Assembly (NCBI RefSeq): GCF_027409185.1
Contig: NC_084462.1
Location: forward strand, 185,570,071-185,634,070
DNA from: Cynocephalus volans
Taxonomy: Eukaryota; Chordata; Mammalia; Dermoptera; Cynocephalidae
Direction: 5' to 3'
DNA length: 64,000 nucleotides
Positions 46,775-59,257 of this stretch are shown one piece after another. Position numbers and translations under genes: made by a program. Positions within the stretch are counted from its first letter, which is position 1; each line of letters opens with the position of its first letter. Under the pieces are notes generated by a model. The model worked only from the letters and a program-made list of their open reading frames with translations, did no database searches and was not told the origin of the DNA.

Positions 46775-49500
46775 TAGGTTGTTGTCAGGAGAGAGCTCAG
46801 AGAATCTCCAAACCCATGGTTCAGAATGGGCCACAGACCCCTCACATGTCTGGCTGGGTCACCACCCCTCACATATGGTTCCACGAGCTAGATATTTGGG
46901 AAGGATCCCGGGAGCCATTGGAAGATGACATGAGCTAAGTCCTCAGCCTCCTCGGCCGCAGCAGTGGCAGCAGTGGTGGTGGCCTCCTGGAGCATCCCTG
47001 TGGCACTGGCAGCAACAGCCTTGCTGTGGCCCATCTGGGGCATCCTGGTGGCAAGGGTCACTGTGCATCAGATCCACCCATCCTTTATATTGAAGTCCAA
47101 CAACCACGAACGCCTGGGTGTCAGTTAGACAACCCCATAAGCAGACAATATCCAAGGAACACCTGGGCACACGTCGCAGTTACATATTCACGTCAAATGC
47201 TCAGCAAGATTCCCGAGGGAGCCTCACCATTTGTCTTCGCTTTCCCTACAATCCACACCTTCAGGGTTCCTCACCATACAATCGACACATTTGGAATCTT
47301 CTGTGATGTTCCCTTACCGAGCATAACTGACCCTTGCATTCACATAACCTCAGTACCTACTGTATGTTCTATACACCTTGAGGTCTGTCACCACAGATCT
47401 ACATTCCTTTCCTGCCATCCCAAAAGTCATTAGCTTGTCCCAGCACCAGCTCAGAAGCCCGAAGTCTCATTTGAGGCTAAAGGTAAAACTCCTTCTCTTT
47501 GTGAACCTGTCAAAATCAAAAACAAATTTATCTACTTCAAGGTACAGTGGGACAGACACTGGGTACACATTCCCATTCCAAAAGCGAGGAATAGACAAGA
47601 AGAAAGAAAAACCAGGCCCCGAACAGATTCAAAACCCAACAGGGCAAACATGAAGTGCAGTGGAGCATCTGGGCCCCCAAAGCACAGGGCAGCCTCACTC
47701 CTACAGCTCCGCTAGGTGAAGCCCATTGAGCCGCCCTGGTACCTGCACCTCTTCCATGCCAGTGCTGACTTTGCCAGCAAACCCACAGTTCTGGGCTCCT
47801 GGCGGCACTCCTGCCATCCTGGCTGCACTAGGCACTTCCCCAGTAGATGACCTCTGCTGCAGCTCTGCCCCTGCAGCTGGTCTCTGCCTGGGTCCCCAGG
47901 CTTTTCCATATGTCCTCTGGACCCTGGGTGGAGGCTGCCACGTCTCCACTGCACTCATTTTCTACTGGCCTGCAGACTCAACATGATGCAGATGCCACCA
48001 TGGTTTTCAGCTTTATGCTCCCCAGAGCTGCTGAGGCAGAGTTGCTGTAGCCAGAGCAGCCAGAATGCAGGGCGCAGTTGGATGAGGGCAACGATGCCCA
48101 GGTCTGTCCTCCAGAAAAATCTCCATTCTCCTCAGCCTCTGGGTCTGTGATGGGAGGGGCGCTCTTCCAAACTTCTGAAATGCCTTCAGGGCCTTTCTCC
48201 CATTGTCTTGGATATTAGCATCCAGCTGCCCCATCCTGGGCTCCTGAGTTACTTGAATCAGCTTGGCATTTGCCCGCAGTTCACTCACAGTCTCAGGCAG
48301 TTCTCCAACATTCACTCACACAGTTCCAACAGCTGCATTCACACAGCCCCTCAAGGAGTGGTTGTCCTGCCCTTGCTCATGTCTGCAGCTATCCTGTAAC
48401 CATTTCCACATCATAATGGAGGCTAACTTGTCCGCCTTTTCACCAGGTGAAAACATACGTGAAATTCTGCAAGGGCAGCCATCCTCAGGTAACCTGCCTA
48501 TCTGTATGTGGCACTTTTTTCTCGGGTTACTAGGGCACCTGTCAGGCCATCGGGCTTCTGTGGCACCCTGTGAATCGTCTCAGGTTTACATGGCACCCAG
48601 CAAGCTTTCCCAGGTATATCCAGCACCCAGTGAGCCATCTGCATGTCAGACAACTGTGACATGTGTTTACTATGTCTTCTCCAGAGCACATCACACCATC
48701 CACCCCTGGGTCCCATAGCTGCAGCAGCCAGGGGCTCTGCCTGTTTCTGCCACTTTAGTCTTTCCCAAGCCAACCAATTCGACCTGGGTGTATGGGACAT
48801 AGGTCGTGAATTGGGTCACCTGTGCGTTGCCTGCCAGTCTGCTTGGTCCCATAGGCTGCTCGTCTTCCACTTTCTGATGAGCAAAAGGTCACCCCAGGAG
48901 ATGCACAGTCTCCCCCAACTTGCCATCGGGTTGGTCATCCCCAATGTTGGAAGCAGGAGTGACCTGTTGCTGTACTTCGGCCTCCAGGGCAAGTAGCCGT
49001 GTTCCCAAGTCTGCTTTCTGTTGCAAATCTTCAGGCCATGTCGCTTCATGGGGTTTCCGGTCCATTTTGGCTCACAGTACAGTGAGCAACAGCCAGACCT
49101 GGTCAGCAGGAAAGCAGCCACTGGGGGCCACATGCTCAAGTGCAGCCACATTTCTTGCCACTCCCAAGGGGCTTTCTGCTTCTTTACTTGATTGGCATCC
49201 TACCCATGACACCAGTTACTGGCCTTTTTTACCTGCTTGGAATCCGACCGACAACTCTAACTGTCAGGCTAGGCCTCAGAGAACCTTCAAACCCATTGTA
49301 CAGACTGGGTCACAGGCCTGTCATATAAAGACTGGGTCACATAACCCTCATGTGCCAGGCTGGGTCACCAGCCCCACCCAGAGTTCACATGCAGTTCTGT
49401 TAATGCGGATACCCTTCCATGACATCCCTCCTGGACTGGACATTGGCACAAATCCACACACCCCACAGTCTGACCAATTCTGAGCTTCAGCATAGGTGGC
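46775..49500 (-). mobile_element. Old ERV-L-like element with MaLR-type insertions
   Basis: Bases 48,780-49,190 are an inverted, diverged match to the leader of the provirus at 16,900-17,430 (shared 'agatgcacagtctccccc', 'ggtcacctgtg', 'ctcccaaggggc'). A minus-strand primer-site-like TGGTGTCATGGGTAGGAT (49,214-49,197) resembles a tRNA-Leu site. Two similar sequences, about 46,775-46,900 and 49,215-49,400 (shared 'ggctgggtcacca', 'cctcacatg', 'cctcagagaa'-like), flank it and may be its LTR parts. No open gene remains. Confidence 0.5.
47400..48050 (-). mobile_element. ERVL-MaLR-like fragment
   Basis: The minus strand reads like the internal region of mammalian MaLR elements: 'ggaatgggaatgtgtaccc', 'gataaatttgtttttgat' and 'ggcctggtttttctttct'. 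This is recognised from general familiarity with the family, not from an alignment. Confidence 0.45.
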
Positions 49501-51600
49501 AGGCCAGGTCAGAAAAGCATTCACCATTGCTACAGGCAGGACCCTGAAAATGAGGAAGGTACAGAGATAAGACAAAAGGTTGAAAAGGCATGAGAAAAGG
49601 TAAGACTTTATCTAATGATAACATAGTTGCTGTTTGATAACATCGGCCAACAGCACCCATTGTTTGGGCATTTTCCAGGGTGGACAGTGCCACACATTTA
49701 ACCTTTGACATTATCATTAGTTACAATATTATCGTAGCTGTGAGCCTCAACTGGAGGCCACACCAGTAACCTAATTTCTGTCCCCTTCTTAATGAGTGCC
49801 ATGGGGCCTCTAGTGGTGAGGGAGGCTCCCATTTAGATAAAGAGTGGTTGTGTGTGATGCCAGAGGTAAGGTCTCCCCCAATGCAATGACAACAGCAAGA
49901 CACCTGGGAGGGGGTGCCACTTTAGTTTCCAGTCTATCAAAGTGTCACCGGGTGGGATGTCCTGTGGCAAATGCAGAACCAGTCCCTCAGCTGCCAGATG
50001 GAATGCATTCCCCCTTCTTGTCCTTGCATGTTTAGAGCTGTGGTTATTGGTGTGTGTCCTGAAAGCCAGTCATCCACAGACTTGTGCACTGTGAGGCAGC
50101 ATTTATGAGTCTTATGGCTTCAGTCACTTGGGAAAACATGCCCTTCTGGTCCTCTCTGGTGCCAACGTTTTCAGTGAAGTTTTCAACATCCCATTCATAC
50201 GTTCAATGAGTCCAGTGGTGGTGTGTTTCCAAGGCAGATGAAAAGTCCATACTATGATGTGGGCCTCTGACGACTCTTATGCAACATGTCCAGTGAAACG
50301 ACTCCTGTGATCCCTGTCTACAGGCCAGGACCCCAGACATGTCTACCTGCCATAGAGTGACAGGTGGGTGGAACACCCAATATTCCCTGGCAGGTGTCTT
50401 GGGGACATGGTCTCAAATAACTCTGTGGAAAATCCTTGTCTTCAGCCTGAATATCTGAATATTTTATGGGCAGAGCAGTCTCTTCTCTGTGTCCTATATT
50501 CTTTGTTGGCCCCAGTGTCTGGAATTTTGATGAGCCCAGTCAGCCACTTCAAAGGGTGTTAGCAAGTCTTATAGCAGAACAGCTGGGGCTGTAGGTAAGG
50601 CATCAGCCTCATGAGTGCACAGCAAGGTGGTTGAGGACTGAGCTGACAGTTGCCTTAAGACACCTGGGGTTGTGGCTTGAAGCAGATTCCTCATGTCCCT
50701 CCACAATTCCACACCCCAAAGAGTCTTTGAGTATTGTCCAGTCTTGTTGTTGTTTTTGTCGTGTTTTGTGGTTTTTTTTTTTTTTTTTTTTGGTTTTGGT
50801 TTTTGTACCACTGTGGCATCCAAGTCGTCAGACCGTTCTAAACAGCATCAACTTGTGAGTCAGTGTGATCCTCACCACTTAAATTTCAGTGCACTGGCTT
50901 CTCAGTTTAGTTCTTCCTTCATAGCAGATGATGCCAGAGCACAACAGGATGGCAGAGAAATGGCAGGTGAGTGGATTTCCCTGCTTCTACCATCTCCACA
51001 CCAGATATCCCAGTGACGGGTGTCTACACCTTCCACCACAGAATGGAGAGGTGGAGCAAAATCTGCTAGTGTTGGGGTGGGGTCCAAATTCATGTATATA
51101 ACCAGGCCCCAGCAGTGTGTATAGTTCTTCTGACAGCAGACTAGTTTTGTAAGTGTTTTAATGTCGTAATTAGCATGTCATTCCTGCAATCCACTAACAT
51201 GAGCCCAGACACTCATCAGCTTCAAAAGCATGTCTTTAATCCAGCCACTCACTGGCACGGAGGTGCACACTTCCACCAGCAAGTTGATGTCAAAACTTCA
51301 GTCTGCTGCAGTGTCAGATAGTTGGCCAGGATCTGTTCTCAATAGGGCTGTGTATGGTTTTCCTACTTTTCTGTAGCGGTGTCCAGAACCCTAATGGGAT
51401 GCAGTTCCCATTCTGCTTCCACCATGGACCCCAATCAAATCCCTCTAGATAGACACTAGCATCCATTTTATATCTTACACCTGGCATCAACTTTTCTATG
51501 ACCTGTACATGTTTGGCAAACAATTTAGCTTTATCAAATGCCTCTTGCTGGGGAGCATTCCTATCCTAGCTACCGACCCTCTTCACTATAGCATCGAGGG
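49500..51600. other. Unresolved degenerate sequence, possibly more ERV-L debris
   Basis: No gene can be supported. Patches such as 'cccattcatacgttcaatgag' and 'cttgctggggagcattcc' suggest decayed internal ERV-L sequence on the minus strand, but no domain survives. A (T)20 run lies at 50,772-50,791. Confidence 0.35.
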
Positions 51601-51639
51601 GTCTCGACATTTGTGCTAGTTGCATGTTTCCACACATGG

Positions 51640-52260
51640 ATATCCAGATTTCCCAGCACCATTTCTTGAAGAGGCTGTCCTCTGCCCGTTTAATGTTCTT
51701 GTGATATTACTGAAGATCAGTTGGCTGTAAACATGTGGGTTGATTTCTAGGTTCTCTATTCAGTTCCATTGATCCACGTGTCTGCTTTTAAGCCAGTACT
51801 ATGCTGTTCTGGTAGCCATAACTTTGTAGGATAACTTGAAGACCTGCTGGAGGAGACAACAGCATCACAACAATTAAATTCTAGGGGAAAATTTAATCAA
51901 ATAGGTGAAAATATGTATACTGAGCACTCTAAAGCATTGATGAAAAAAAGAATGAAAATGACGGAAAAAAAAAACCAACCAAAAAACCTGTGTTCACAGA
52001 TTTGAAGAATTAATGTAATTGTGAGATTTATACTATGCCAAGCATTAAACACAATCTTTATCAAAATCGCACTTCAATTTTTTACACATAAATGAAAAGA
52101 AATTCTAAAATTTGTTTAAAACCACAGAAGACCTCAAATAGCCAAAGCAATTCTGAACTCAACAACAAAGCTAAAGTCCATGCATGATTTTTACATTACA
52201 AAAAAGAATGAAAAGTTTTCTACTGAACCTTTTTGAGACTATGTTATAAGACTGTAAGTC
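51640..52260. mobile_element. L1 fragments in opposing orientation
   Basis: Bases about 51,640-51,850 read as minus-strand L1 ORF2 ('cagcaccatttcttgaag', 'aggttctctattcagttcc'). Bases about 51,870-52,260 read as plus-strand ORF2 ('actctaaagcattgatga', 'aatagccaaagcaattct'). Confidence 0.6.
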
Positions 52261-52849
52261 ATGTTCAACGTTACTGGGAAATATTGGTTTTACCTTTATT
52301 GCTTCTTTAGACAACCGTAATCATACTTTGCTGCAAACTGCAAGTCCTGATCTTTCTGCTGGTAACTGTCATTCTGATGTCAATTTGGGTTTCTTAGCCC
52401 TTTTGCGCACAGCTCAGGCATGATCCCTTGCACACCTCTCAGGACGCAGCCTGGAGCCTTGACTGTGGTCTGCACCCACATTCATTCTCTGAGCCTGTGC
52501 TTTGTGGGTCCCCTTCAGCTACACACCTGCAGGTCAGGTGGTGAGCCAGGTCTCCATGCAGATGCAGCGGCTTCCTCTCCACCTGCTCCTCTCCCTGCTG
52601 CTGTCTCCATTGGCTGCTTCCTAGGGGGTTCCCTTTCTGTCTTTAATTCTTCCAAGGCAGAGTTTCAATGTTGCTGGTGTATGAATTCAGCAGGGATGGA
52701 GAATTCCAGATTCTCACACCACCAGGACATGGCTGGGAGGGAAAGGGGTGCTGCCTGGTTGTTGGCACTTATGGTGTCCTGTGGACACAGCAAAAACAAT
52801 TCCGATTCACAGGGACTGCGGTCATCACCTTTCTACCTTCTAGAATGTG

Positions 52850-53760
52850 ATATATAAAGATATTTCATAACCCATCAACAGAAGGATTAAATGATCAATT
52901 AAAAATGGGCAAGGAATGGAATACACCTCAAAAGTGAATAAGAGAAATATCTGAAGAGCAAATGAAAAGATCGTCAATGTCATCAGTTATCAGGAAAATA
53001 CAAATAAAAACACAAGGAAGCACTTCAGATCCACTAAAGTGGCCCCAATTTAAAGGAAATGAAGAAGTATCCTCATGGATATGTGGACATTGGAAAAATT
53101 GCAGAGAGCTGGTGTTCAGGCAAAATGGTAGAACTACTGTGGCCACGATTCTGGCAGTTATGTAAACAGTTTAATGCAGAATTTCGCCATGACCCAGTAA
53201 TTCCACTCCTATTTATAAGCCAAGATAAGTGAAAAGAGGTGCCCAACAGAAATTTCCATGAATGATCACAGCAGCACTATTCACAGGAGCTAAAAAGTGA
53301 ATAATTCCAAACTTTCACTGACTGATGTGTTGATAAACAAATGTGGTAGAATTGGAAAGTATTCAACTATAGAAACGAATGAGGTACTGACACACGCGAC
53401 AACAAGAATGAACTTTGAAATCATTACACCAAGTAGAAGAAGCAGACCCAAAAGACCACGTATTATATAATTCTATTTTTATGAAATATGCAGAACAGGT
53501 GAATCCATAGAGACAGAAATCATATGAGTGGTTTCTAGGGGCATTCACAGACAGGAATGAAAAGTGACTGTGTGTAGGGTGTGGGCTTTACTGTTGAGGC
53601 AATGAAAATGTCCTGTAACTAGACACTGGTGATAGCTAACAAACCGTGTGAAAATATTGTGTCACTAGACTGTATAGTTTAATATGGTGAAAATGGTGAA
53701 TGTAATTTTATATAAATTGTACCATCACATGCCTTAAAGAAAACATATTAAATTCAACTT
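52850..53760 (+). mobile_element. L1 ORF2 C-terminal/3' fragment (A2 copy)
   Basis: Counterpart of 11,570-12,480: 'aaaaatgggcaaggaatg', 'atgacccagtaattccac' and 'aaaaagtgaataattcc'. Confidence 0.75.
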
Positions 53761-53991
53761 GTTTTTACATTAATCGTTTTAAGGTAACAGAAACCACATT
53801 TTAAAGGAACCCACAAAAAGCAAATGAAAAAAAACATAATAATAAGATTTCCTGAGAAAGACTTCTAGTGAAAAAGGACTGAAAGGAAACCCTGTTTATC
53901 TTCTGCACCTGCTCTTCAGTGGAAATTCCGTACTAAGTGTGCACTGAGCTCCTCCTACCGCCAAGTCCACGCCTGTCTTCCAGCAGAGGTT

Positions 53992-54030
53992 TGTTTGTAT
54001 CTGGGCTTGAACTGAATTCCCCTCACTGTA
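53992..54030 (-). other. Decayed 23-RSS of the A2 VH pseudogene
   Basis: Minus strand: TACAGTG at 54,030-54,024 (first base C to T, expected to abolish efficient cleavage), a 23-bp spacer, and ATACAAACA at 54,000-53,992. Confidence 0.8.
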
Positions 54031-54454
54031 TTTCTCACTCAGTAGTACATGGTGGTGTCCTGGGATCTCAGGCCACTCCTAGTTAAAGAAGTTTGGCTCC
54101 TGGATGTTTCCCTCGTGATGCTGACTTGGGATTTAAGAGTTGTGCTTCCACACACCTCATATCATACTGACCCACTCCAGTCCCCTTTCTGGAGGCTGGT
54201 GGATCCAGTGCCCATCACATCTGGTTAAAGAGAATCAAGAAATAGTGCAAGTGAGGAACAGGTTCTGTGAGGGCCTCACCAGGCACAGCCCTGTTTCCTG
54301 CAGCTGCGACTTGGACAGGAAACCTAGGGGTAAGGAGCATCACCATCAGTCAAACACACTGGAAACCCCATGCCCAAGTCCCTTTCCTGAAGTCCCAGAG
54401 ACACTCACAGCAGGGAGTGGCCACCAGGCAGAGGAGCAGCCCCACGACATCCAT
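54031..54454 (-). pseudogene. IGHV: VH pseudogene, A2 paralogue of the first intact VH gene
   Basis: The leader exon is 54,454-54,409 (46 nt, starts [14 protein letters not shown], donor GTGAGT) and the V exon is 54,323-54,031 with acceptor CCTAG. FR1 still reads QLQETG and FR2 WIHQPP. It is disabled several times: a TGA at the end of FR1 (after CTIS), further stops around CDR2, a frameshift in FR3, and the terminal Cys codon TGT changed to TGA (MYY then stop). The heptamer is mutated to TACAGTG. Upstream, ctttgcac (54,536-54,543) is the decayed octamer. The leader remains open, so loss of function followed duplication of a working gene. Confidence 0.92.
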
Positions 54455-56189
54455 GCTCTGATGAAGGGCTCCTGGTGGAAGGAGACTGGGGCTGCTTCTC
54501 CAAGGGCTGGGCATTCAGCCTGACACTGGGGTCTGCTTTGCACGAGGGAGGTCTCTGAGGTTATAAGTGTGGAGCAGAGTGGAGGGTGTCGACCTAACCT
54601 TCATTTGTGCAGAATGTTTTACCTTTTGCTGCTGAAAGGAAATTTGGAGGCAGAACTTCAAAGACTCTTCTTTGCCTCACTGCCTGGTCATCATCCGGTC
54701 TCCAGAAAAATATTAAGAGAAGTGGAAATGGAGAATGCAGAGTTTGTCATCACAGAACATGTAGAAATGCTTCAAGTGATTTCTGGTTCCAGGAGAAGTC
54801 CGTGACCTTTTGATCCTCACATGCTCCATTTCCATGTCTGGTCTTTGAAACTGATGGTCAGTCAGTGGCCTCAGTCTCTCTGCACACACATCGCTTATGT
54901 GTGACTTCAATAAAACAGTTGTGCTTCTGGAGAATCTTGGAGTTGTTTCCCTTCAGAACAGGCAGACTTTCCTCAGATAGACAGATATGAGTATGTGCCT
55001 TTGTGGGGTGTGTGTGTGTATTTTAGAGAAACAGAGAGACAGAGAGACAGAGAGGCCTCTAGTACATCCAGCTTCTCAGAGACAGTTACCAAGGCAAACA
55101 TATAGACACGAATATCCCTCCACTTTTGGAACAACCACATGGGATTAGAAATATTACTGTGGAAATTTCTAGAAAACTCCATCTTCCTCAGTCTCATTCA
55201 CAAATCATCTGTTCACACTCCTGCCCCAACACTTCTAACGTCAGTCTTAACGGTCACATCAGACTCAGTCTTGACGTTAATAATCTCATCACTTGCTTCT
55301 GCTCAGAGGTGACTCCTCGGTGGTGTTTTCTCCAGGGCAGATCCTCCTGCACCTGCAGACCTGTGAGATGGACACGCTCTGTGCCCTGCCTCCCCTTACC
55401 CAATGTACTCTGATGATTCATGTCCAGGATGATGACTATATCCCATCCCTTTCACCTGGGACTCAATGGATCACAGCAACTCTGAATGTCAGCTGGGCAT
55501 AGGGTGCCAGTGTCAGGGTTCTGGTCCATTTCTACTGTTTGGTGATGACACTGCATGACCCACGGCTTCTGTCTTTGGGATTCTAGTCCCACCATTTTTG
55601 GCACACTTTCTTTCTCAATTTGAAATTGTTTGTGTTTGCAGTTGATTATTTCTTTTAGCCCTTTTTATTTAAAATGAACTGCAAGAAGTTGTAAGTTGTG
55701 AAATTGTATTAAAATAGATGTACAAATTGCTCCCTTATGACAGTACAAGTCATACAGCAGACGATCTTAGGTAAACACAATAGAAACAATGACTTTGAAA
55801 TGGAGAAGGTGTACAAATAAAAAATAGGGACTATACATTACATCTGTGTAAATCATCAGATTCCAAATAAGAAAATGGTAAAGTGATTGGAGTAAATGAC
55901 CTGTTTTCTCAGAGTGTGGGGTTTAAGAAAAATTTAGGCTCAAGTGTAGAATGGTGGAGTAGGTGTAATGGCAAAGATTTGCTCATTGAAATGGAAAATG
56001 CAGAAACCTACACACAAAAAAGAAAACAAACAAACAAACAAATAAGAAACAACAACAACAAAAACATGCTCACAGACTTGCTCTGCACCTGCTCCAGGTG
56101 CTGGGCCCTTTGGGCAGAGGGTCAGGAGTGCCACTCTAGATCAGTCCTGTGTCACCTTCTAGGGTTCTTGCTGCTTTCCCCAGACCAAT

Positions 56190-57235
56190 GTTGTGGAGAT
56201 TTTCCTCTGTGTTTTACTCTAATAGTGCCATAGTTTCAGGACTGAAATTTAATTATTATTCCACTTTGAGTTGATTTTTGTGTAAGGGTGCAATTTCATT
56301 CTTTTGCATGTGGATATCCAATTTTCCCAACAAAATTTTGGAAGACATTTTGCTCTTCTCATTATGTGTTCTTGCCACCTTTGTTAAAAATCAGTTGAAC
56401 ATAAATGTTGGGTTTTATTTCTGGGCTCTCTGGACTATATGTCTGTATGTCTGTGTGGATGTCATCACCATACTGTTTGGATTATTTTAGCTTTATAATA
56501 GATTCTGAACCATGATTAACTCAGAGTTATCTCTGGGATGCAAAGACGGTTCAAAAGAAGCAAGTAAATAAATATGATAAATGCCATTACAGAATGAAGG
56601 GGAAAAACCTATAATCATCTCAACAGAGGCAGAAAAAGGACTTGACATCCTTCAATATCTTTTTAATAACAAAAATTTCAACAAATTAGTGGTAGACATA
56701 TTATCCTTCACTATATTAACGGTGGTATAGGACAATCCCACAGCTAATGACATGCTTAACAGTGAAAGTCTGCCTTTGTTAAACATGATCAGAATAAGAA
56801 CTTCTCTCACCACTTCCTTTCAACATAGAACTGGAAGTCTAGCCAGAACATTGAGGTAATAAAAATAAATAAATGGCATCCACTTATGAAAGGATAATAA
56901 AAACTGTATGTTTGCTGATAACATCATCTCATATATAAAAACCCTAAAGACTCTGCCTGTTAACTGTGAGAACAAACAAACACATTTAGTAATATTGCAT
57001 CCTAAAAAATCAGCACATAGAAAGCAGTAGTGTTTCTATACACTAACAATAAACTATCTAAACATAAATCAGTAAAACAATTCTATTTACAATAGCATCA
57101 GAAAAAATAATTAAATTCCTGGGAAAAAATGTAACCAAATTGCTAAAAGATTTGAATATTGAAAACTCTAAAGCATTGATAAAAACTTGTAAGTAAAGGG
57201 CAGACACAAAAGTGCAGATCAAGGAAGCTACAGAG
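56190..57235. mobile_element. L1 ORF2 pair in opposing orientation (A2 copy)
   Basis: Counterpart of 14,955-15,960: the minus-strand piece runs to about 56,510 and the plus-strand piece from about 56,525. The plus piece is longer here, including 'aaagcagtagtgtttctatacac'. Confidence 0.7.
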
Positions 57236-57285
57236 CACCTAACAGGATGAATCAAAGCAAAAGAAATGAAGCACAAACACGCACA

Positions 57286-57706
57286 TGCACACACGCACAT
57301 ATGTACACGTACACACACATGCGCACACACATGCGCACACACATGCACACATGCACATATGTACACGTACACACATGCACATATGTACACGTACACACAC
57401 ATGCACACATGCACATATGTACACGTACACACACATGCACACATGCACATATGTACACGTACACACACATGCACACATGCACATATGTACACGTACACAC
57501 ACATGCGCACATGCACATATGTACACGTACACACATGCACACATGCACATATGTACACGTACACACACATGCGCACATGCACATATGTACACGTACACAC
57601 ATGCACACATGCACAAATGTACACGTACACACACGTGCACACACGCACATATGTACACGTACACACACACATGCGCACACACATGCACACACACACACAT
57701 ACACAC
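57286..57706. repeat. Higher-order CA/TG array (about 34-bp unit)
   Basis: About ten to eleven units built around acatatgtacacgtacac and acatgcacacatgc, each 24-36 bp long. Nearly the whole array alternates purine and pyrimidine. The homologous site in A1 (16,018-16,172) is a simple short (CA)n tract. Open frames of over 150 codons in several frames are artefacts. Confidence 0.95.
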
Positions 57707-58490
57707 CCATGACCAAGATGTTAAGTGTTATAACATTAAATCCTCAGAACATACCTAACGTGGTCAGGCTAAGAAACGCTTACACATAAAAGAATAAAGG
57801 TAAGAATTACAGCGGATTTCTCGTAAGAATCAAAGCCAACAAAAATTGAGAGATTTGAAATGTTTAAAGTTTTGGACGCTTCAACCAACACCACCTGGGA
57901 CTCTCAATTCAGCTAAATGATCCTCCAAGAGTGACAGAGACCAACAATGCCTCGTATCCACCTTCCATCCAGAAAGGAATAAATATTTGATATAAATTGA
58001 ATAGCACAGCAACTATAGCCAATAAGAATAGATTATATATTTCAAAATAGCAAAGAGTGAATTTCAAATGTCTCACCACAAAAATAAAATGAGGTGATAA
58101 ATACGTTGATCACTTTGACCTAATTATTCCACATTATATACGTTTATCAGAGCAACACATAGTTCCCCACAAATGAATACAATTATGATGTGTCATTTAA
58201 GAAAATATTAATAACAAATGTGAAGGAGAAATAGCCTCTCTCAGACCACACAGTGGTGAAGGATCAAGGCGTCCCTCAGAATCACGAACGAGGTGAGCAC
58301 AGCTGCCAGCACAGCTCCTATTGGACACCTTCAATGTGACAAGTGGATGTAAACAAGCAACAATCACGAGGACACACACACGCAGTCCTTGACCTTCGGG
58401 TGCGACATAAGGGGTCTGGTTTCAGGTCTTGCACATAAGAAGCTTGGACGTCATCGCTCCCATCCAGACAACAAGAAAATCACTGAACAG

Positions 58491-58607
58491 ACAGAAAATC
58501 AGTGACTCTTCTTAAATACCTAAAAGAAGGGACGTTACAGGGTTCACTACTGTCCCCAAATTGAAGATGCAATCAGGAAGACACAGAGGGTCACAGCTGG
58601 TCTGATC
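58491..58607 (+). repeat. Inverted repeat, left arm
   Basis: About 117 bp that match the reverse complement of 59,141-59,257 (acagaaaatcagtgactctt, caaattgaagatgcaatcag, acacagagggtcacagctgg), with roughly 15-20 differences judged by eye. The loop between the arms is about 530 bp. Confidence 0.8.
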
Positions 58608-59140
58608 AGAAACTCATGAGCAGAAACCTGTGTGTGGTCCAGGATGGGGGAAGATACACCAGAGCTGTAGGTGAAGGATTGCTGGAGACTCAGGGTGGGG
58701 AAATCTGAGAGTTGGGTCCGTCCCAGGGGGACAGTCTTAGAGATCCCAACCTTTTAAACTCCACCTCAGCGGTGCGATGAGGTTCTCAATGAAAATACCA
58801 TAAAAGAACCCTCATGCTCCCTGCAGAGAAAGGGGGAAGGAGCCATTCTGAGATTCACCAGAGCAGGACGCTCTTCAGAAGGTCACCTCAGGAGAAACTA
58901 ATTTAGCTGATCCCAAGAGGTGATTACTTCTTCAGAGCATAATTGAGCACAGAGAAGAGAAACACCCAACTCTGTCCCCTTCCCTGAGAGCCTTCCAGTC
59001 TTGCCTAAGAGCCTCATGAAGGGAGAAGCGCCTGTGAACGTCACAGCCAGGACACGGCTCACTAAAGGACAGAGCTCGTCATAGGACTGTGCAGTGCTTC
59101 CCTACCACCCACACTACCCACACCTTACACACAACGTTGT

Positions 59141-59257
59141 GATCTGACAAGTTGTGACCCTCTGTGTCCTCCTGACTGCATCTTCAATTCGGGGGACAGG
59201 AGTTCACCCTGTGAACTCACTTCTTTTACAGATATAAGAAGAGTTACTGATTTTCTG
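59141..59257 (-). repeat. Inverted repeat, right arm
   Basis: Reverse-complement partner of 58,491-58,607: gttgtgaccctctgtgtcct, ctgactgcatcttcaattc and gagttactgattttctg. Sequence outside the arms and inside the loop shows little further pairing. Confidence 0.8.

Larger units (their letters stand above)
52405..58077. repeat. Duplication block A2 (paralogue of 11,155-16,530)
   Basis: Same landmark order as A1. Differences: the VH gene is dead, the (GT)n at 55,009 is short, and the CA array near 57.3 kb is expanded and of higher order. The right edge, at 'aaatgtctcaccaca' (about 58,077), is the point where A1 meets the ERV. Confidence 0.85.

Noticed and set aside
57247..57789. Several overlapping open frames of 148-212 codons
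   Set aside because: All are translations of the CA/TG array, giving Thr-His or Cys-Val runs in five frames.
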